Below, piece by piece: positions 4,873-10,158 of a stretch of DNA of 10,158 bases. Every line of letters starts with the position of its first letter. The first letter of the stretch is position 1. A program made the translations under genes and the position numbers. The notes beneath the pieces are model-generated. The model saw only the letters and a list, made by a program, of their open reading frames with translations. It had not been told where the DNA came from and searched no databases. The DNA is from Sutcliffiella horikoshii (GTDB lineage: Bacteria; Bacillota; Bacilli; Bacillales; Bacillaceae_I): contig NZ_CP082919.1 of NCBI RefSeq assembly GCF_019931755.1, forward strand, positions 1-10,158, read 5' to 3'.

Positions 4873-4894
4873 CCCCCCTAAAAAATTAGGAGGG
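4873..4894 (-). terminator. Hairpin, probable terminator of the mob transcript
   Basis: CCTAA (4877-4881) pairs with TTAGG (4886-4890) and, beyond one C-A mismatch, CCC (4873-4875) with GGG (4892-4894). Read leftwards it is followed by TTATTTAATTT, an imperfect U-rich tail. It lies about 100 bases after the 58-residue gene. Confidence 0.45.
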
Positions 4895-4995
4895 CATGCC
4901 ACATGTGTTACCAGCCAGCTATGGCGAGGTGATTCTTTGGTTAGGTCTATTCCTACTTCCAAGAGCCAACCCCACAAATGAGGTCGTTAGTAAGA

Positions 4996-5172
4996 TTATA
5001 TCACGTCGTAGTTCTCGTCATTCTCATACCATTCCACATCATGCCGATTACTTTTATCGAGTAAGAATACCCCGTTTTCAGAGTGTAACACTCGAGTTTT
5101 TTGCTTGCTGCGCTTTTCTAGCTCATGTAGATCAAGGAGTAATTCTTCAACAGACTTCTTTTGATTAGTCAT
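4996..5172 (-). CDS. 58-residue protein at the end of the mobilization operon, unknown function
   Basis: A short gene reading MTNQKKSVEELLLDLHELEK, then RSKQKTRVLHSENGVFLLDK and SNRHDVEWYENDENYDVI, ending in TAA. Residues 6-25 form a likely amphipathic helix with a basic patch (EKRSKQKTR). The C-terminal half is acidic, with NENGVFLLD-like beta character and a WYEND tail. AGGAGG stands 7 nt before the ATG, one of the best ribosome sites here. It lies 54 bases after the relaxase stop with a hairpin between, so it belongs to the mob transcript. Codon use and composition are those of a real gene; the opposite strand is open only as a shadow. I recognise no family. A relaxosome accessory or regulator is possible from position alone. 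Confidence 0.75.
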   Translation of the reverse strand: MTNQKKSVEELLLDLHELEKRSKQKTRVLHSENGVFLLDKSNRHDVEWYENDENYDVI

Positions 5173-5186
5173 TTTATCCCTCCTGA

Positions 5187-5213
5187 AGCGTAGGAAGAAA
5201 AACTTCCTACGCT
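5187..5213. repeat. Intercistronic hairpin between relaxase and 58-residue gene
   Basis: An 11-bp perfect stem (AGCGTAGGAAG at 5187-5197 with CTTCCTACGCT at 5203-5213) has an AAAAA loop. In the leftward transcript it ends a few bases before the AGGAGG of the 58-residue gene, with no U-tract, so it is more likely an RNA-stabilising or translation-modulating element than a terminator. Confidence 0.6.
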
Positions 5214-5226
5214 ATTAATTCGGTTA

Positions 5227-7161
5227 TTATCTACTATCTCTCCCCCAAGTTTGTTGACGACTTTTTCCTTTGCTTTTTGTCTTTTGTTGCTGACGTTCAC
5301 GTTCTCTGGTCATTTCTCTACTTGCTTGTTGAAGTCCTTGCAGGACGGCATCTAACAAGCCAAGTCCTTTTCCTTGAGATTGGATGGCTCCTTGATATTC
5401 AGGCACTTTGGCTTCCATTTTGTCGAAAGTCTTCACCTGCTTTTCAAAGTCGGCTCTTCCAGAAACACTTTCCTTTTCCATGTAATTCTTATAGCTATCA
5501 CGAGCAGTGACAGCCCGATCATACTCTTGCTTTGTGGATTTGGAGACAAGCATTTTCCCTTTCAGGAATGGGTTATTTTCATATTTCTCCACAATAGCTT
5601 GGTTCTTTTCATAATTTTCAAGGTAGCCCTTAGCACGTTGCAGGCGTCCTTTCGTCTGTTCGACACGAGAAATTTCTCCTTGAAGTCGTTGGATTTCTTG
5701 TTTTTGATGACGGACAGCTTTTTCGATGTTCTCAATTGGAACTCGTTTTCCGTTTCCGTAGAGCTTATTTACTTGATCAACCCTTGAAGCCGTCTGATGG
5801 CTCATATGACGCATTTCAGGTCGTTCAGGATACAAAGAAGCCACTTGACGGACAAATGCGTTTTTATGGGCATTCTCGACTTTCTGAAGGACATTACGTT
5901 CCGAAGTGATCGTTTGACGAGCATTTCGATTTTTCTCCAGGAGTCCTGGGCGTTCGATTTCATGTTGCGTTTTCACCTGGTTAAATTCCTTTTCGGTCGT
6001 GAATCCAAGCTTTTCACGATGGTATTTTAGCTTATCGTCATGGAATTTAATTTGATCTTGCGCATTAGAAATGTCGTTTTCAGCCTGTTCTTTTATCCTT
6101 TGATTGCTTTTGAGTTTCAACGGATTAAACCAATTCAGGTTGTCGATTCGCTGTTGGGCTTCCTCCATCTGCTTGTGAAAGGTATTTGTCCATCGGAAAT
6201 GGTCCGAAGCTTCTCGGATTTTATCATCTTTCCAACGGATGTACTGGTCACCGTTATTAGCTCGTTCTTCCCATTTATCAAGCTGTTCCCGTCTCTTAAC
6301 AATGTTCGTCATGGTTGGTTCTGCTTTTAAAATCTTAGAAGCGTTTTGCAAGTCCGCACGTTCCGCAGCTGTACTAAATTTTTCGGCTTTTTGCTTTTGT
6401 TCTTGCTGGCGAGCCTTCTCTTGTTCGAGTGCTTTCTTCTCTTCTCGGTACTTCTGCAGATCCACGACAAGTGCATTGTACTCCTGACGATCTCGGTTCA
6501 AGTTTCCTTTTTCCGTTTGCACACCACGCTTTTCCATCTCATGCGCAACATGGCCAAGATGAACAGTTGGAAGCTGTTCAAGTCCACGTGCTTCATGCGA
6601 AAGGTGGGAAATTCGTTCTTGAATCCCCTCTTTTTCTAACGCCTTATTGGCATGGTTCGCCCATTCCTCACGCCATTGTTCAAGAAGCTCTTTCTTGTTC
6701 CAGTCACGATTTTTCGGACCGAATCCATCAGCTGTAATTTCTCTAGTCGTCAACATGACATGTGCATGAGGATTTTCTTTATCATCACGGTGAATCGCAA
6801 TGTCTGCGATCATCCCTTTATCTACAAATTCTTTTTGCACGTAATCACGGATTAATTCTTTTTGTTGGTCATGATTTAATTCGACTGGCAAAGCAATATT
6901 AATTTCTCTAGCCAAACGAGAATTTACTCTTGTTTCGGATTGCTCGACTTCATTCCATAAACGGTTACGATCTTGCACCCATTCAGGAGAATTAGAAGGG
7001 GCAAGAATCATGGTATCCGGTTGGACTTCTCGAACATAGTATTTCATTTCGCCGGTGCGTTCATCTGTTAAACGTTCACCAGAACGATAAGAAGCAGAAG
7101 CGACAGCCGATTGCCCTTTTCCTCTTGAAATAACTTGTGCTGAAAAATGATAGATTGCCAT
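5227..7161 (-). CDS. mobA: MobA/MobL-family relaxase (MOBQ class)
   Basis: A 644-residue DNA relaxase that would nick the oriT at 7341-7370 and stay bound to the 5' end during transfer. The N-terminal domain (about 1-200) carries the family motifs: MAIYHFSAQVISRGKGQSAV, the catalytic tyrosine in SYRSGE (Tyr25, the position known for S. aureus NES), REINIALP around 85-92, and the metal-binding histidines His124, His132 and His134 in HRDDKENPHAH. The remaining two thirds are charged coiled coil without a recognisable helicase or primase domain, ending in a basic tail. The ATG at 7161 is preferred over the GTG at 7170 because AGAGGTGAG is correctly spaced for it and family members begin MAIYH. 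With no type IV secretion genes here, the plasmid is likely mobilizable rather than self-transmissible as far as seen. Confidence 0.95.
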   Translation of the reverse strand: MAIYHFSAQVISRGKGQSAVASASYRSGERLTDERTGEMKYYVREVQPDTMILAPSNSPEWVQDRNRLWNEVEQSETRVNSRLAREINIALPVELNHDQQKELIRDYVQKEFVDKGMIADIAIHRDDKENPHAHVMLTTREITADGFGPKNRDWNKKELLEQWREEWANHANKALEKEGIQERISHLSHEARGLEQLPTVHLGHVAHEMEKRGVQTEKGNLNRDRQEYNALVVDLQKYREEKKALEQEKARQQEQKQKAEKFSTAAERADLQNASKILKAEPTMTNIVKRREQLDKWEERANNGDQYIRWKDDKIREASDHFRWTNTFHKQMEEAQQRIDNLNWFNPLKLKSNQRIKEQAENDISNAQDQIKFHDDKLKYHREKLGFTTEKEFNQVKTQHEIERPGLLEKNRNARQTITSERNVLQKVENAHKNAFVRQVASLYPERPEMRHMSHQTASRVDQVNKLYGNGKRVPIENIEKAVRHQKQEIQRLQGEISRVEQTKGRLQRAKGYLENYEKNQAIVEKYENNPFLKGKMLVSKSTKQEYDRAVTARDSYKNYMEKESVSGRADFEKQVKTFDKMEAKVPEYQGAIQSQGKGLGLLDAVLQGLQQASREMTRERERQQQKTKSKGKSRQQTWGRDSR

Positions 7162-7276
7162 GATTCTCACCTCTCTTTCGTCGCTACGCGAATCCCATTT
7201 TGACCGAAACGGAAAAGGAAGTACCGAAGGTGGTTACTTTTCTGTTTTGGCTTCGCGGATAGGCGATTAGTCTTTT

Positions 7277-7370
7277 GTTGCTTTAGCAACTTGCCTGATA
7301 AGGCAAAGGCTTTTTGCTTTTGTTGCGAAGCAACCGCACGACAAACGATAGTTTGTGTAAGTGCGCCCTT
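7277..7370 (+). other. oriT with nic site of the RSF1010/pSK41 (MOBQ) type
   Basis: ACAAAC-GATA-GTTTGT (7341-7356) is followed by GTAAGTGCGCCCTT (7357-7370). TAAGTGCGCCCT is the conserved nic region of pSK41/pGO1 and close to that of RSF1010, where cleavage falls after GTGCG, here between 7365 and 7366. CGCAC (7335-7339) also pairs with GTGCG (7361-7365), placing nic at the base of an extended hairpin. Three further hairpins lie to the left: GTTGCT-TT-AGCAAC (7277-7290), TTGCCT-GATA-AGGCAA (7291-7306) and GTTGC-GAA-GCAAC (7322-7334). The site lies between divergent mob genes. Transfer would lead rightwards, with the relaxase gene last. Confidence 0.9.
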
Positions 7371-7452
7371 GTTCTTCGTTCTTCGGGAATCTATGTCCCA
7401 CTCCATTGTGACGATTCTTGCCTTTTGTCTAGCATTGTACCACTTGCTCCGA

Positions 7453-7458
7453 TATAAT
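7453..7458 (+). promoter_or_regulatory. Probable -10 box of the rightward mob gene
   Basis: A perfect TATAAT lies 22 bases before the AGGAGGG ribosome site. No -35 at 16-18 nt was found (TTGTAC at 7435 is only 12 nt away), so the promoter may be activator-dependent or repressed by oriT-bound proteins. Confidence 0.4.
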
Positions 7459-7494
7459 AAAAGAAAAATATGGTATTGCAGGAGGGTTTTAGAA

Positions 7495-7842
7495 TTGGCA
7501 CGTAAAACGGATGCAGAACGTTTACAAGAATTAGAGGAAAAGATGGAGCAGATTAAGGCAAGGAAACAGCAAGTAGCGAACCGAATACAAGCGAAAGAAC
7601 GAAAGGAACGCACACGCCGATTGATTCAAGTGGGAGCCATATTCGAGAAGTATTTTGATATTGTGGGGGAAGATCAAGCAGAAAAAGTAGCCTATGGTAT
7701 GAAGGATGCAGTGGGGAAACACAAGGAAAAATTATTAAACATTGATGTAGAAGAATCAAAGAAAGAAAACAAGTTGGTGTATGAGGTACAAGAGGAACGA
7801 CTCATCATGCCAGAAGGAGAAAGAGCACCTTATAAAGCTTAA
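7495..7842 (+). CDS. Small basic relaxosome accessory protein (MobC/TraC-like)
   Basis: A 115-residue protein. Residues 5-45 form a highly charged coiled coil (DAERLQELEEKMEQIKARKQ, then QVANRIQAKERKERTRR), followed by LIQVGAIFEKYFDIVG at about 43-58, a motif shared with small Ti-plasmid TraC/TraD and Firmicute mobilization accessory proteins. The rest is charged and probably disordered. Such proteins bind near nic and help the relaxase open the strand. The open frame runs further upstream into oriT, but AGGAGGG at 7480-7486 followed after 8 nt by TTG (7495) fixes the start. It diverges from the relaxase across oriT and would be among the first genes to enter a recipient. The assignment rests on composition, motif and place; a regulator of mob transcription is possible. 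Confidence 0.7.
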   Translation: MARKTDAERLQELEEKMEQIKARKQQVANRIQAKERKERTRRLIQVGAIFEKYFDIVGEDQAEKVAYGMKDAVGKHKEKLLNIDVEESKKENKLVYEVQEERLIMPEGERAPYKA

Positions 7843-7861
7843 TGTCTTTATGGCATTTTAT

Positions 7862-7878
7862 GTTGCCTTAATGGCAAC
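7862..7878. repeat. GTTGCC-TTAA-GGCAAC palindrome, copy 2
   Basis: GTTGCC (7862-7867) and GGCAAC (7873-7878) flank TTAAT. It follows the mob gene stop by 19 bases, and no T-tract follows on either strand, so it is not a terminator. The separate terminator is at 7900-7929. Confidence 0.65.
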
Positions 7879-7899
7879 CATAGTTAAGGTTTTTGAAAA

Positions 7900-7929
7900 A
7901 GAAAAGGCGTAAAAAAATACGCCTTTTCT
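7900..7929. terminator. Bidirectional terminator between mob gene and fbp operon
   Basis: An 11-bp perfect stem (AGAAAAGGCGT at 7900-7910 with ACGCCTTTTCT at 7919-7929) has an 8-nt loop. T-rich arms and tails on both strands allow it to end the rightward mob transcript and the leftward fbpA-fbpB transcript. Confidence 0.8.
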
Positions 7930-7968
7930 CTAGGTATATAAATAAAGGGGGGAGTTTTACTTTAATTT

Positions 7969-8091
7969 TTATTTATCCAGCTGTAAATACTTCTCATCAA
8001 TTTTTTTGTGAATCTTTTCGATGGCTTTATCATCTTTTAGAATCTTATCTTTATTTGCAATGAGAAGTTGTTTTAGGTTCTTTTTCTTCAA
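7969..8091 (-). CDS. fbpB: FbpB-family Fur-regulated small basic protein
   Basis: A 40-residue, lysine-rich protein: MKKKNLKQLLIANKDKILKD, then DKAIEKIHKKIDEKYLQLDK. The arrangement of a basic start, (L/I)xxNKxxIL, DxxAxEKIxxxIDEKY fits the FbpB family of small basic proteins made under iron limitation, which in B. subtilis work with the sRNA FsrA to spare iron by shutting down iron-rich proteins. The TTG start overlaps the fbpA stop (TTTGA) and stands 7 nt after AGGAGGTG, so the pair is translationally coupled. It shares the Fur-box promoter at 8263-8292 and ends at the 7900-7929 terminator. The family call is from memory of motif patterns; the Fur box supports it independently. Confidence 0.75.
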   Translation of the reverse strand: MKKKNLKQLLIANKDKILKDDKAIEKIHKKIDEKYLQLDK

Positions 8092-8249
8092 AGGTCAGCA
8101 CCTCCTATATAGGATTTATATGCTTCTTCTAACTCGTTAAGCGTAAGTTCATATAGTTGCGTATTATCTTTTTTGTAAACGCCCTTACGTAAGAGCTGCT
8201 CTATAATATATGTCTTTCGAGACTCGACTTGCTTTCGTAATAAAGACAA
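8088..8249 (-). CDS. fbpA: FbpA-family Fur-regulated small basic protein
   Basis: A 53-residue basic protein: MSLLRKQVESRKTYIIEQLL, then RKGVYKKDNTQLYELTLNEL and EEAYKSYIGGADL. The pattern YIIEQLLxxGVYKxxxxQLYELTLxELExxY is that of the Fur-regulated FbpA family. In B. subtilis FbpA is one of three small basic proteins acting in the iron-sparing response; its molecular role is not settled. The TTG start follows AAGGAAGGTG. It is the first gene of a two-gene operon with fbpB, overlapping by 4 bases, under a promoter covered by a Fur box. Finding it between a mobilization module and plasmid-type operons is unusual. Confidence 0.78.
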   Translation of the reverse strand: MSLLRKQVESRKTYIIEQLLRKGVYKKDNTQLYELTLNELEEAYKSYIGGADL

Positions 8250-8262
8250 AGGAAACACCTTC

Positions 8263-8292
8263 CTTATAATCTAATTGAAAATCATTATCAAT
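8263..8292 (-). promoter_or_regulatory. Fur-controlled sigma-A promoter of fbpA-fbpB
   Basis: On the minus strand TTGATA (8291-8286) is followed after 17 nt by TATAAG (8268-8263). The Fur box, TGATAAT-G-ATTTTCA (8290-8276), differs from the 7-1-7 consensus TGATAATnATTATCA at one base and extends symmetrically to ATTGA...TCAAT. It covers the -35 box and spacer, so Fur with iron should block RNA polymerase. Confidence 0.85.
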
Positions 8293-8361
8293 TACATTTT
8301 ACTTGTTCTTTTACTTTTTATCAAGAAATCATAAAAGAGAAGAAAAGCATTCAACGAACGA

Positions 8362-8422
8362 ACCCCCTCATTGCCTGCCAATGAGGGGGTGTCCTGAAGC
8401 AATCTGTTGAAGGATTGCCTTC
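8362..8422 (+). promoter_or_regulatory. Two-hairpin leader ahead of the 78-residue gene
   Basis: A 12-bp perfect stem (ACCCCCTCATTG at 8362-8373 with CAATGAGGGGGT at 8379-8390, loop CCTGC) is followed by a second stem, GAAGCAATC (8396-8404) with GATTGCCTTC (8413-8422), carrying one bulged C. Neither has a T-tract on the plus strand. A TATAAC at 8450-8455 could be a -10 downstream of them. The stems may be an RNA leader, or DNA-level sites. Confidence 0.5.
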
Positions 8423-8476
8423 TCGATGTTAGTTATCACTTAAATGCAGTATAACAAAAACTGGGAGGGATGAACA

Positions 8477-8713
8477 GTGTACCTGGCACATGGAGTAATC
8501 GGAACGGACAAGCCTATCTTACGTGAGAAAGAAAAGGATCACTTTACCTGGGAAGAGCTTTTGCACCTAGAGGAAAGAATCGAGGACTATGTTCATTATG
8601 GATTCGTCCAGAAAGTCATGCAGCAACAAGTCTTTTTTCTTCCCATCTATGCCAAGGAGCCCATCAAAACGGATCCCTCCAAGGTTTATTACTTATCGAG
8701 CCGGCCAAAATAA
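8477..8713 (+). CDS. 78-residue protein, unknown function
   Basis: A small soluble protein starting MYLAHGVIGTDKPILREKEK, with a helical stretch FTWEELLHLEERIEDYVHYG (about 23-42) and a basic tail YYLSSRPK. No cysteine, signal peptide or membrane segment is seen. The GTG start stands 7 nt after GGGAGGG; an ATG at 8470 abuts the ribosome site and opens only an 18-codon frame, so it is not used. A two-hairpin leader lies upstream, and the next gene has its own promoter 18 bases after this stop. I do not recognise the family. Confidence 0.65.
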   Translation: MYLAHGVIGTDKPILREKEKDHFTWEELLHLEERIEDYVHYGFVQKVMQQQVFFLPIYAKEPIKTDPSKVYYLSSRPK

Positions 8714-8730
8714 ATCTTTTTTTAAATAAA

Positions 8731-8759
8731 TGGATTTAATGCAACGTCTGTTGTATAAT
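8731..8759 (+). promoter_or_regulatory. Probable sigma-A promoter of the three-gene operon
   Basis: A perfect TATAAT (8754-8759) with TGGATT (8731-8736) 17 nt ahead. The -35 is weak. CAAC-GTCT-GTTG (8742-8753) abuts the -10 and could be an operator. Confidence 0.5.
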
Positions 8760-8800
8760 TAATTTATAAAACAAATGTTGTGTTAATGGAGGGTTGTTGA

Positions 8801-9361
8801 GTGAAGGAATATAGCGTAGAAGAAGTGTTTGACGTCTTGAAAGAGTATAAGATAACGTCTCATATAGAGAGTGTGCGTAGATGGTTACGACAAGGGGTGC
8901 TAGAAGGGATTGCTCCCACCTCTCGAAAAGAAGGATGGAAAGTCACCCAAGAAGCCTTAGGGAGGTTCCTGGAAGAACGGCTGCCAAACCAATTCACAAC
9001 GAATGTTGTAAAAGGAGAATCAGAACCTAACTCAACAAGCGTTGCGAAAGAAGAGATCCGGGCAACCATGTGGATCGAACTCGCCAGGAAGAATATTTGG
9101 GAAGGACACCTAGATGTGAAGAAAAAAGCCCTGCAAGCCTGCATCCAACACCGTAAGTATTCGAAAGACTTAGAAGAGAAGGTGTGGCAAGCCTGTCTAG
9201 ACAACAGCAAAGCCTATAAGCAACCCCGAGTGTTTTATCTCCTGGAAGCATTCGCCTTCGATGGCAACCGATTATTCCTAGATAAAAGCTTTACGTCGTT
9301 AGAGGAACAAATTCTTTTCCCTGTGATTGAGTATGTTCGTCTTAACTACAAAACGCCTTAA
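8801..9361 (+). CDS. Helix-turn-helix protein with unknown C-terminal domain
   Basis: A 186-residue protein. Residues 1-60 form a MerR/excisionase-like winged helix: MKEYSVEEVFDVLKEYKITS, then HIESVRRWLRQGVLEGIAPT and GWKVTQEALGRFLEER. A serine- and asparagine-rich linker (about 62-82) leads to a helical C-terminal domain (about 83-186) containing TMWIELARKNIWEGHLDVKK and WQACLDNSKAYKQPRVFYLL, which I do not recognise. GGAGGG lies 7 nt before the GTG start. It is first in an apparent operon with the zinc-ribbon and DUF5839-like genes; two palindromes fill the gap that follows. It may regulate its own promoter or act in plasmid maintenance. Confidence 0.7.
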   Translation: MKEYSVEEVFDVLKEYKITSHIESVRRWLRQGVLEGIAPTSRKEGWKVTQEALGRFLEERLPNQFTTNVVKGESEPNSTSVAKEEIRATMWIELARKNIWEGHLDVKKKALQACIQHRKYSKDLEEKVWQACLDNSKAYKQPRVFYLLEAFAFDGNRLFLDKSFTSLEEQILFPVIEYVRLNYKTP

Positions 9362-9389
9362 AGGCGTGAGACAGTTGCCTTAAGGCAAC
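9353..9389. repeat. Two adjacent GCC-TTAA-GGC palindromes (copies 3 and 4)
   Basis: ACGCCTT-A-AAGGCGT (9353-9367) spans the stop codon of the preceding gene, and the perfect 16-bp palindrome GTTGCCTTAAGGCAAC (9374-9389) follows 6 bases later. The second is identical in arms to 7862-7878. No strong T-tract follows, so the operon probably reads through into the gene at 9413. Confidence 0.7.
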
Positions 9390-9412
9390 GTTATCTTTTG
9401 GGAGGTGATGGG

Positions 9413-9838
9413 TTGATTTGTTCCTACTGCGAAACAGAAAATAAGGAAGTCGCAAGCCATTGCGATTTTTGTGGAGCTCCTTTGAAGAAGCAGCGTCCGA
9501 GAATGAAAGAGTTTTTATATTTGGATCAATGCGAATTACCTTTTAGAGAATTGTCCTCTTTTCATACGTATGACTTATTAATTTTGCTGCGGTTGGTGAG
9601 AGAAGAACGAACCAAAGCCTATAATCTCATGAGAAGCCTTCTGAAGGCTCCTGAAGGGGTTTTAATAGATTCGGAGACTCTAATCTTTTCAGAAAGTGAA
9701 TATCGTCGTTACACGGCCCGTATGAAGGTCATAGAAGGTATCTTGGTGGATCGGATGGGGTACAAGCCAAAACGTGTGGATGATAAACTATTAATGAGTT
9801 TACAAGTTAAGATGGAGAAAGCGAAAAGAAAACAGTAA
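9413..9838 (+). CDS. Zinc-ribbon protein, unknown function
   Basis: A 141-residue protein. The N-terminal zinc ribbon has Cys3 and Cys6 (CSYC) and Cys17 and Cys20 (CDFC), followed by GAPLKKQRPR. The rest is helical and basic: LYLDQCELPFRELSSFHTYD, LLILLRLVREERTKAYNLMR, and a tail ending KMEKAKRKQ. The TTG start at 9413 is preferred because GGAGGTGAT (9401-9409) lies about 7 nt ahead; an upstream in-frame TTG at 9398 precedes the ribosome site, and the ATG at 9408 opens only ATG-GGT-TGA. The ribbon suggests nucleic-acid or protein contact. It sits 51 bases after the HTH gene and 22 bases before the next gene, consistent with one operon. Confidence 0.75.
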   Translation: MICSYCETENKEVASHCDFCGAPLKKQRPRMKEFLYLDQCELPFRELSSFHTYDLLILLRLVREERTKAYNLMRSLLKAPEGVLIDSETLIFSESEYRRYTARMKVIEGILVDRMGYKPKRVDDKLLMSLQVKMEKAKRKQ

Positions 9839-9860
9839 TAAATAAGGGGAGAGATGCAGG

Positions 9861-10148
9861 ATGGATAACAACACGATAGAAGCTTTTCATATTAAAAGTA
9901 TGAATGATGGTGTGCTGAAGTTGAATACGGGTACCATGTATCGTTGGCATATTCCCAAAGCTTTGAGAAAGGAACCTATTCAGCAAGGAGATATTGTGTT
10001 AGTCCGTACAGCGCAAGGAAAGTCCAGGGTAGTGGTCATGCAAGTATTTAGAGAAGAGTTTGAGGAAGCAGGAAGAAGTTACAAAAGGGTTCTTAAAGTA
10101 ATAGAAAGAGCACCTAAAAGGGAGCTTGTTGGTGGAGTTGCCAAGTAA
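9861..10148 (+). CDS. Small protein resembling DUF5839
   Basis: A 95-residue protein, mostly beta-strand by pattern: IEAFHIKSMNDGVLKLNTGT, MYRWHIPKALRK, then IQQGDIVLVRTAQGKSRVVV and MQVFREEFE, ending in a basic tail (KVIERAPKREL). The order of a hydrophobic (Y/H)xWHIP motif, QxGDIVLV and VVVMxVFREE fits what I recall of DUF5839, a small Firmicute plasmid and phage family of unknown role; the QxGDIVLV turn looks like a small barrel or SH3-like fold. The ATG at 9861 is 9 nt after AGGGGAG; an ATG at 9854 is too close and gives a 4-codon frame. Last gene of the visible operon; no terminator is seen before the window ends. Confidence 0.7.
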   Translation: MDNNTIEAFHIKSMNDGVLKLNTGTMYRWHIPKALRKEPIQQGDIVLVRTAQGKSRVVVMQVFREEFEEAGRSYKRVLKVIERAPKRELVGGVAK

Positions 10149-10158
10149 TAGTGTGGTG

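Noticed and set aside
5277..6855. Several plus-strand open frames of 67-137 residues opposite the relaxase gene
   Set aside because: They are antisense shadows of the relaxase, rich in F, L, S and C, with no ribosome binding sites.
7277..7306. Hairpin pair read as a CRISPR-like or tRNA-like structure
   Set aside because: No regular repeat-spacer spacing and no cloverleaf; the hairpins are explained by oriT.
7167..7613. Minus-strand 148-residue frame across oriT
   Set aside because: It covers the oriT hairpins and the opposite strand of the mob gene; low-complexity composition and no ribosome site.
8860..9251. Minus-strand frames opposite the HTH gene
   Set aside because: Shadows of a well-supported plus-strand gene, without ribosome sites.
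8470..9868. Very short ATG frames at 8470, 9408 and 9854 overlapping real starts
   Set aside because: Each ATG lies directly against its ribosome site and arises naturally from GGAGG-like sequences; spacing favours the GTG, TTG and ATG starts used. Only the ATG-TAG at 177 is well spaced.

Overview
The window looks like part of a mobilizable plasmid, or plasmid-derived region, of a low-GC spore-forming Bacillaceae host (Bacillus or Priestia type). The grounds are AT-rich DNA, strong AGGAGG ribosome binding sites, frequent TTG and GTG starts, a YjcZ-family sporulation peptide, Fur-controlled FbpA/FbpB-type small proteins, an AbrB-type regulator and a MOBQ-type relaxase beside a recognisable oriT. 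No rRNA, tRNA, CRISPR array or intact insertion sequence was seen.

Layout. 1-900: a winged-helix protein that may be a RepL-like replication initiator, behind a structured leader with a possible minus-strand antisense RNA. 900-1320: no intact gene, but palindromes and a decayed gene remnant. 1321-2764: a small membrane protein facing a translationally coupled pair (VanZ-like membrane protein, then a small secreted protein) across a 38-bp perfect palindromic terminator. 2765-3640: an AT-rich gap, then a 39-residue YjcZ-type gene with its own mother-cell-like promoter and terminator, enclosed by diverged 25-bp inverted repeats. 3619-4800 (minus): an AbrB-like regulator plus a 75-residue protein, and a MerR-type coiled-coil protein of RacA-like layout.

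4870-7850 is the mobilization module. The relaxase MobA and a newly read 58-residue protein run leftwards, a small basic relaxosome-type protein runs rightwards, and between them lies oriT with a series of hairpins and an RSF1010/pSK41-type nic sequence. By the known 5'-first rule of transfer, DNA to the right of nic should enter the recipient first and the relaxase gene last. 7969-8292 (minus) is an fbpA-fbpB pair with overlapping stop and start and a near-consensus Fur box lying across the promoter.

8340-10148 (plus) holds a structured leader, a 78-residue unknown protein, and an apparent operon of a helix-turn-helix protein, a zinc-ribbon protein and a small protein resembling DUF5839.

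A palindrome with core GCC-TTAA-GGC recurs at 1119, 7862, 9353 and 9374. It is the most interesting non-coding pattern and could be the cognate site of a plasmid-encoded DNA-binding protein. All gene identities come from reading motifs; no database search was possible.
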